A stretch of DNA of 35,565 nucleotides from Gemmatimonadota bacterium (GTDB lineage: Bacteria; Gemmatimonadota; Gemmatimonadetes; Gemmatimonadales; Gemmatimonadaceae). The number at the start of each line of letters is the position of its first letter. Positions within the stretch are counted from its first letter, which is position 1. The stretch spans positions 1-35,565 of the forward strand of contig CANHNQ010000021.1 of the NCBI GenBank assembly GCA_947462095.1. The letters run 5' to 3'. The notes beneath the pieces are model-generated. The model was given only the letters and a program-made list of their open reading frames with translations. It was not told the DNA's origin and made no database searches. Position numbers and translations under genes: made by a program. Positions 35,088 through 35,565 of this stretch are shown piece after piece.

Positions 35088-35114
35088 GGGCCGACATCGC
35101 GTCGATGCCGGCCC
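35088..35114 (-). terminator. Strong hairpin between rplT and pheS (terminator or attenuator candidate)
   Basis: GGGCCGGCATCG and CGATGTCGGCCC form a 12-pair stem with one G-T pair and a three-base loop, 53 bases after the rplT stop. Only two T follow, so as an intrinsic terminator it is weak. It occupies the place of the pheM leader and attenuator of E. coli, but no Phe-rich leader peptide precedes it. It also covers the distal ATG (35097) of the pheS frame. Confidence 0.5.
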
Positions 35115-35166
35115 TACAACTTAACGATGAACGGCGCGGCCGCTCACGCGTTGCGGCACGTGTTCG

Positions 35167-35541
35167 TTACGCGGCAGCCGACTTGGCGTCGATCGCCTTG
35201 CGCACCTGCTCGGCGATGACCGCGAAGGCTTCCGGCTCGCGCACGGCGAGGTCGGCGAGGACCTTACGGTCGATCTCGATGCCAGCGGCGTGCAGGCCGT
35301 TGATGAACACGCTGTACGACATGTCGTGCATACGGGCCGCGGCGTTGATACGCACGATCCAGAGGCGACGGAAGTCGCGCTTCTTGTTCTTGCGGTCGCG
35401 GTACGCATAGCGCCAGCCACGCTCCACGGTTTCCTTGGCGGCCTTCCAGAGCTTGGACCGGCCACCAAAGGCACCCTTGGCGTGCTTGAGGATCTGCTTC
35501 TTCCGCTTGAGGCGGACGACGTTGGATTTTACGCGGGGCAT
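35167..35541 (-). CDS. rplT: Ribosomal protein L20
   Basis: L20 binds 23S rRNA early in assembly of the large subunit. The 124-residue protein starts [20 protein letters not shown], continues with [20 protein letters not shown] and [20 protein letters not shown], then [20 protein letters not shown] and [10 protein letters not shown], the standard L20 order; E. coli has 118 residues. ATG 35541 has GAGG seven bases upstream. Upstream neighbours infC and rpmI, expected from the common gene order, lie beyond the window edge. Confidence 0.97.
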   Translation of the reverse strand: MPRVKSNVVRLKRKKQILKHAKGAFGGRSKLWKAAKETVERGWRYAYRDRKNKKRDFRRLWIVRINAAARMHDMSYSVFINGLHAAGIEIDRKVLADLAVREPEAFAVIAEQVRKAIDAKSAAA

Positions 35542-35565
35542 AGTAGGTCCTCAGGCCAGGATAAG

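Noticed and set aside
35020-35097. PheS start at ATG 35097 (361 residues)
   Set aside because: The ATG lies inside a 12-pair hairpin and the additional 26 residues (SALRASSADPLRHPSRS and so on) do not match PheS N-termini.
35551-35565. Possible end of rpmI (codons for LILA then TGA) before rplT
   Set aside because: The position fits the usual infC-rpmI-rplT order, but four residues are too few to identify L35.
1-35565. CRISPR array, prophage, insertion sequence or defence island
   Set aside because: No regularly spaced direct repeats, transposase or integrase motifs, terminal inverted repeats or att-like duplications at the tRNA genes were seen; all genes are housekeeping or isolated unknowns.

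Overview
The window is ordinary core-chromosome DNA from a high-GC Gram-negative bacterium (about two thirds G+C by eye). Content and gene style suggest Gemmatimonadota, such as Gemmatimonas or a relative. This is inference from gene fusions, gene order and protein style; no rRNA marker is present. I see no transposase, integrase, phage gene, CRISPR array or toxin-antitoxin pair. Almost everything is on the minus strand, in tightly packed operons whose genes often overlap by four bases (ATGA or GTGA). Only three genes are on the plus strand: mscL, a small membrane protein and an outer-membrane-type protein.

Left part (1-6714). The first nine codons of ribosomal protein L13 leave the window at the left edge, behind a good promoter. 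mscL is transcribed divergently from it. An acyl-CoA carboxylase operon follows on the minus strand: carboxyltransferase, biotin carboxylase, an rRNA (uracil) methyltransferase of the RlmD type, then the biotin carrier protein. The methyltransferase sits between two carboxylase subunits. A 385-base gene-free stretch separates this operon from a four-helix membrane protein of unknown function.

Middle part (6846-19301). A strong terminator hairpin precedes rpsA (ribosomal protein S1). Upstream of rpsA is a lysine/aromatic operon, read from high to low coordinates: an M20 peptidase (probably DapE), asd, lysC, dapB, dapA, dapD and an aroA-cmk fusion. It carries the succinylase branch of diaminopimelate synthesis, feeding cell wall and lysine, and the EPSP synthase step of the shikimate pathway. 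Ahead of it lie a 73-residue unknown protein and two tRNA genes, Leu(UAA) and Gly(GCC), with a clear promoter and an intervening terminator. Next is a large protein that looks like an alpha-helical-barrel glycosidase.

Right part (19336-35565). A secreted, probably outer-membrane, protein on the plus strand meets recN tail to tail. On the minus strand, from the right edge inward, are rplT, pheS, pheT, a coiled-coil protein, zapA, a structured non-coding region that is a 6S RNA candidate, rny, folD, xseA, xseB, ispA, dxs, nadK and recN. This covers translation, cell division, RNA decay, one-carbon metabolism, isoprenoid precursor synthesis, NADP supply and DNA repair.

The points most worth a second look are the 6S RNA candidate after zapA, the coiled-coil gene directly before zapA (possible ZauP/ZapB-type partner), the aroA-cmk fusion, the split carboxylase operon, the MscL that lacks its cytoplasmic tail, and a shared promoter form (TTGnC, 17 bases, TAAnnT). 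I did not find a convincing new multi-gene system.
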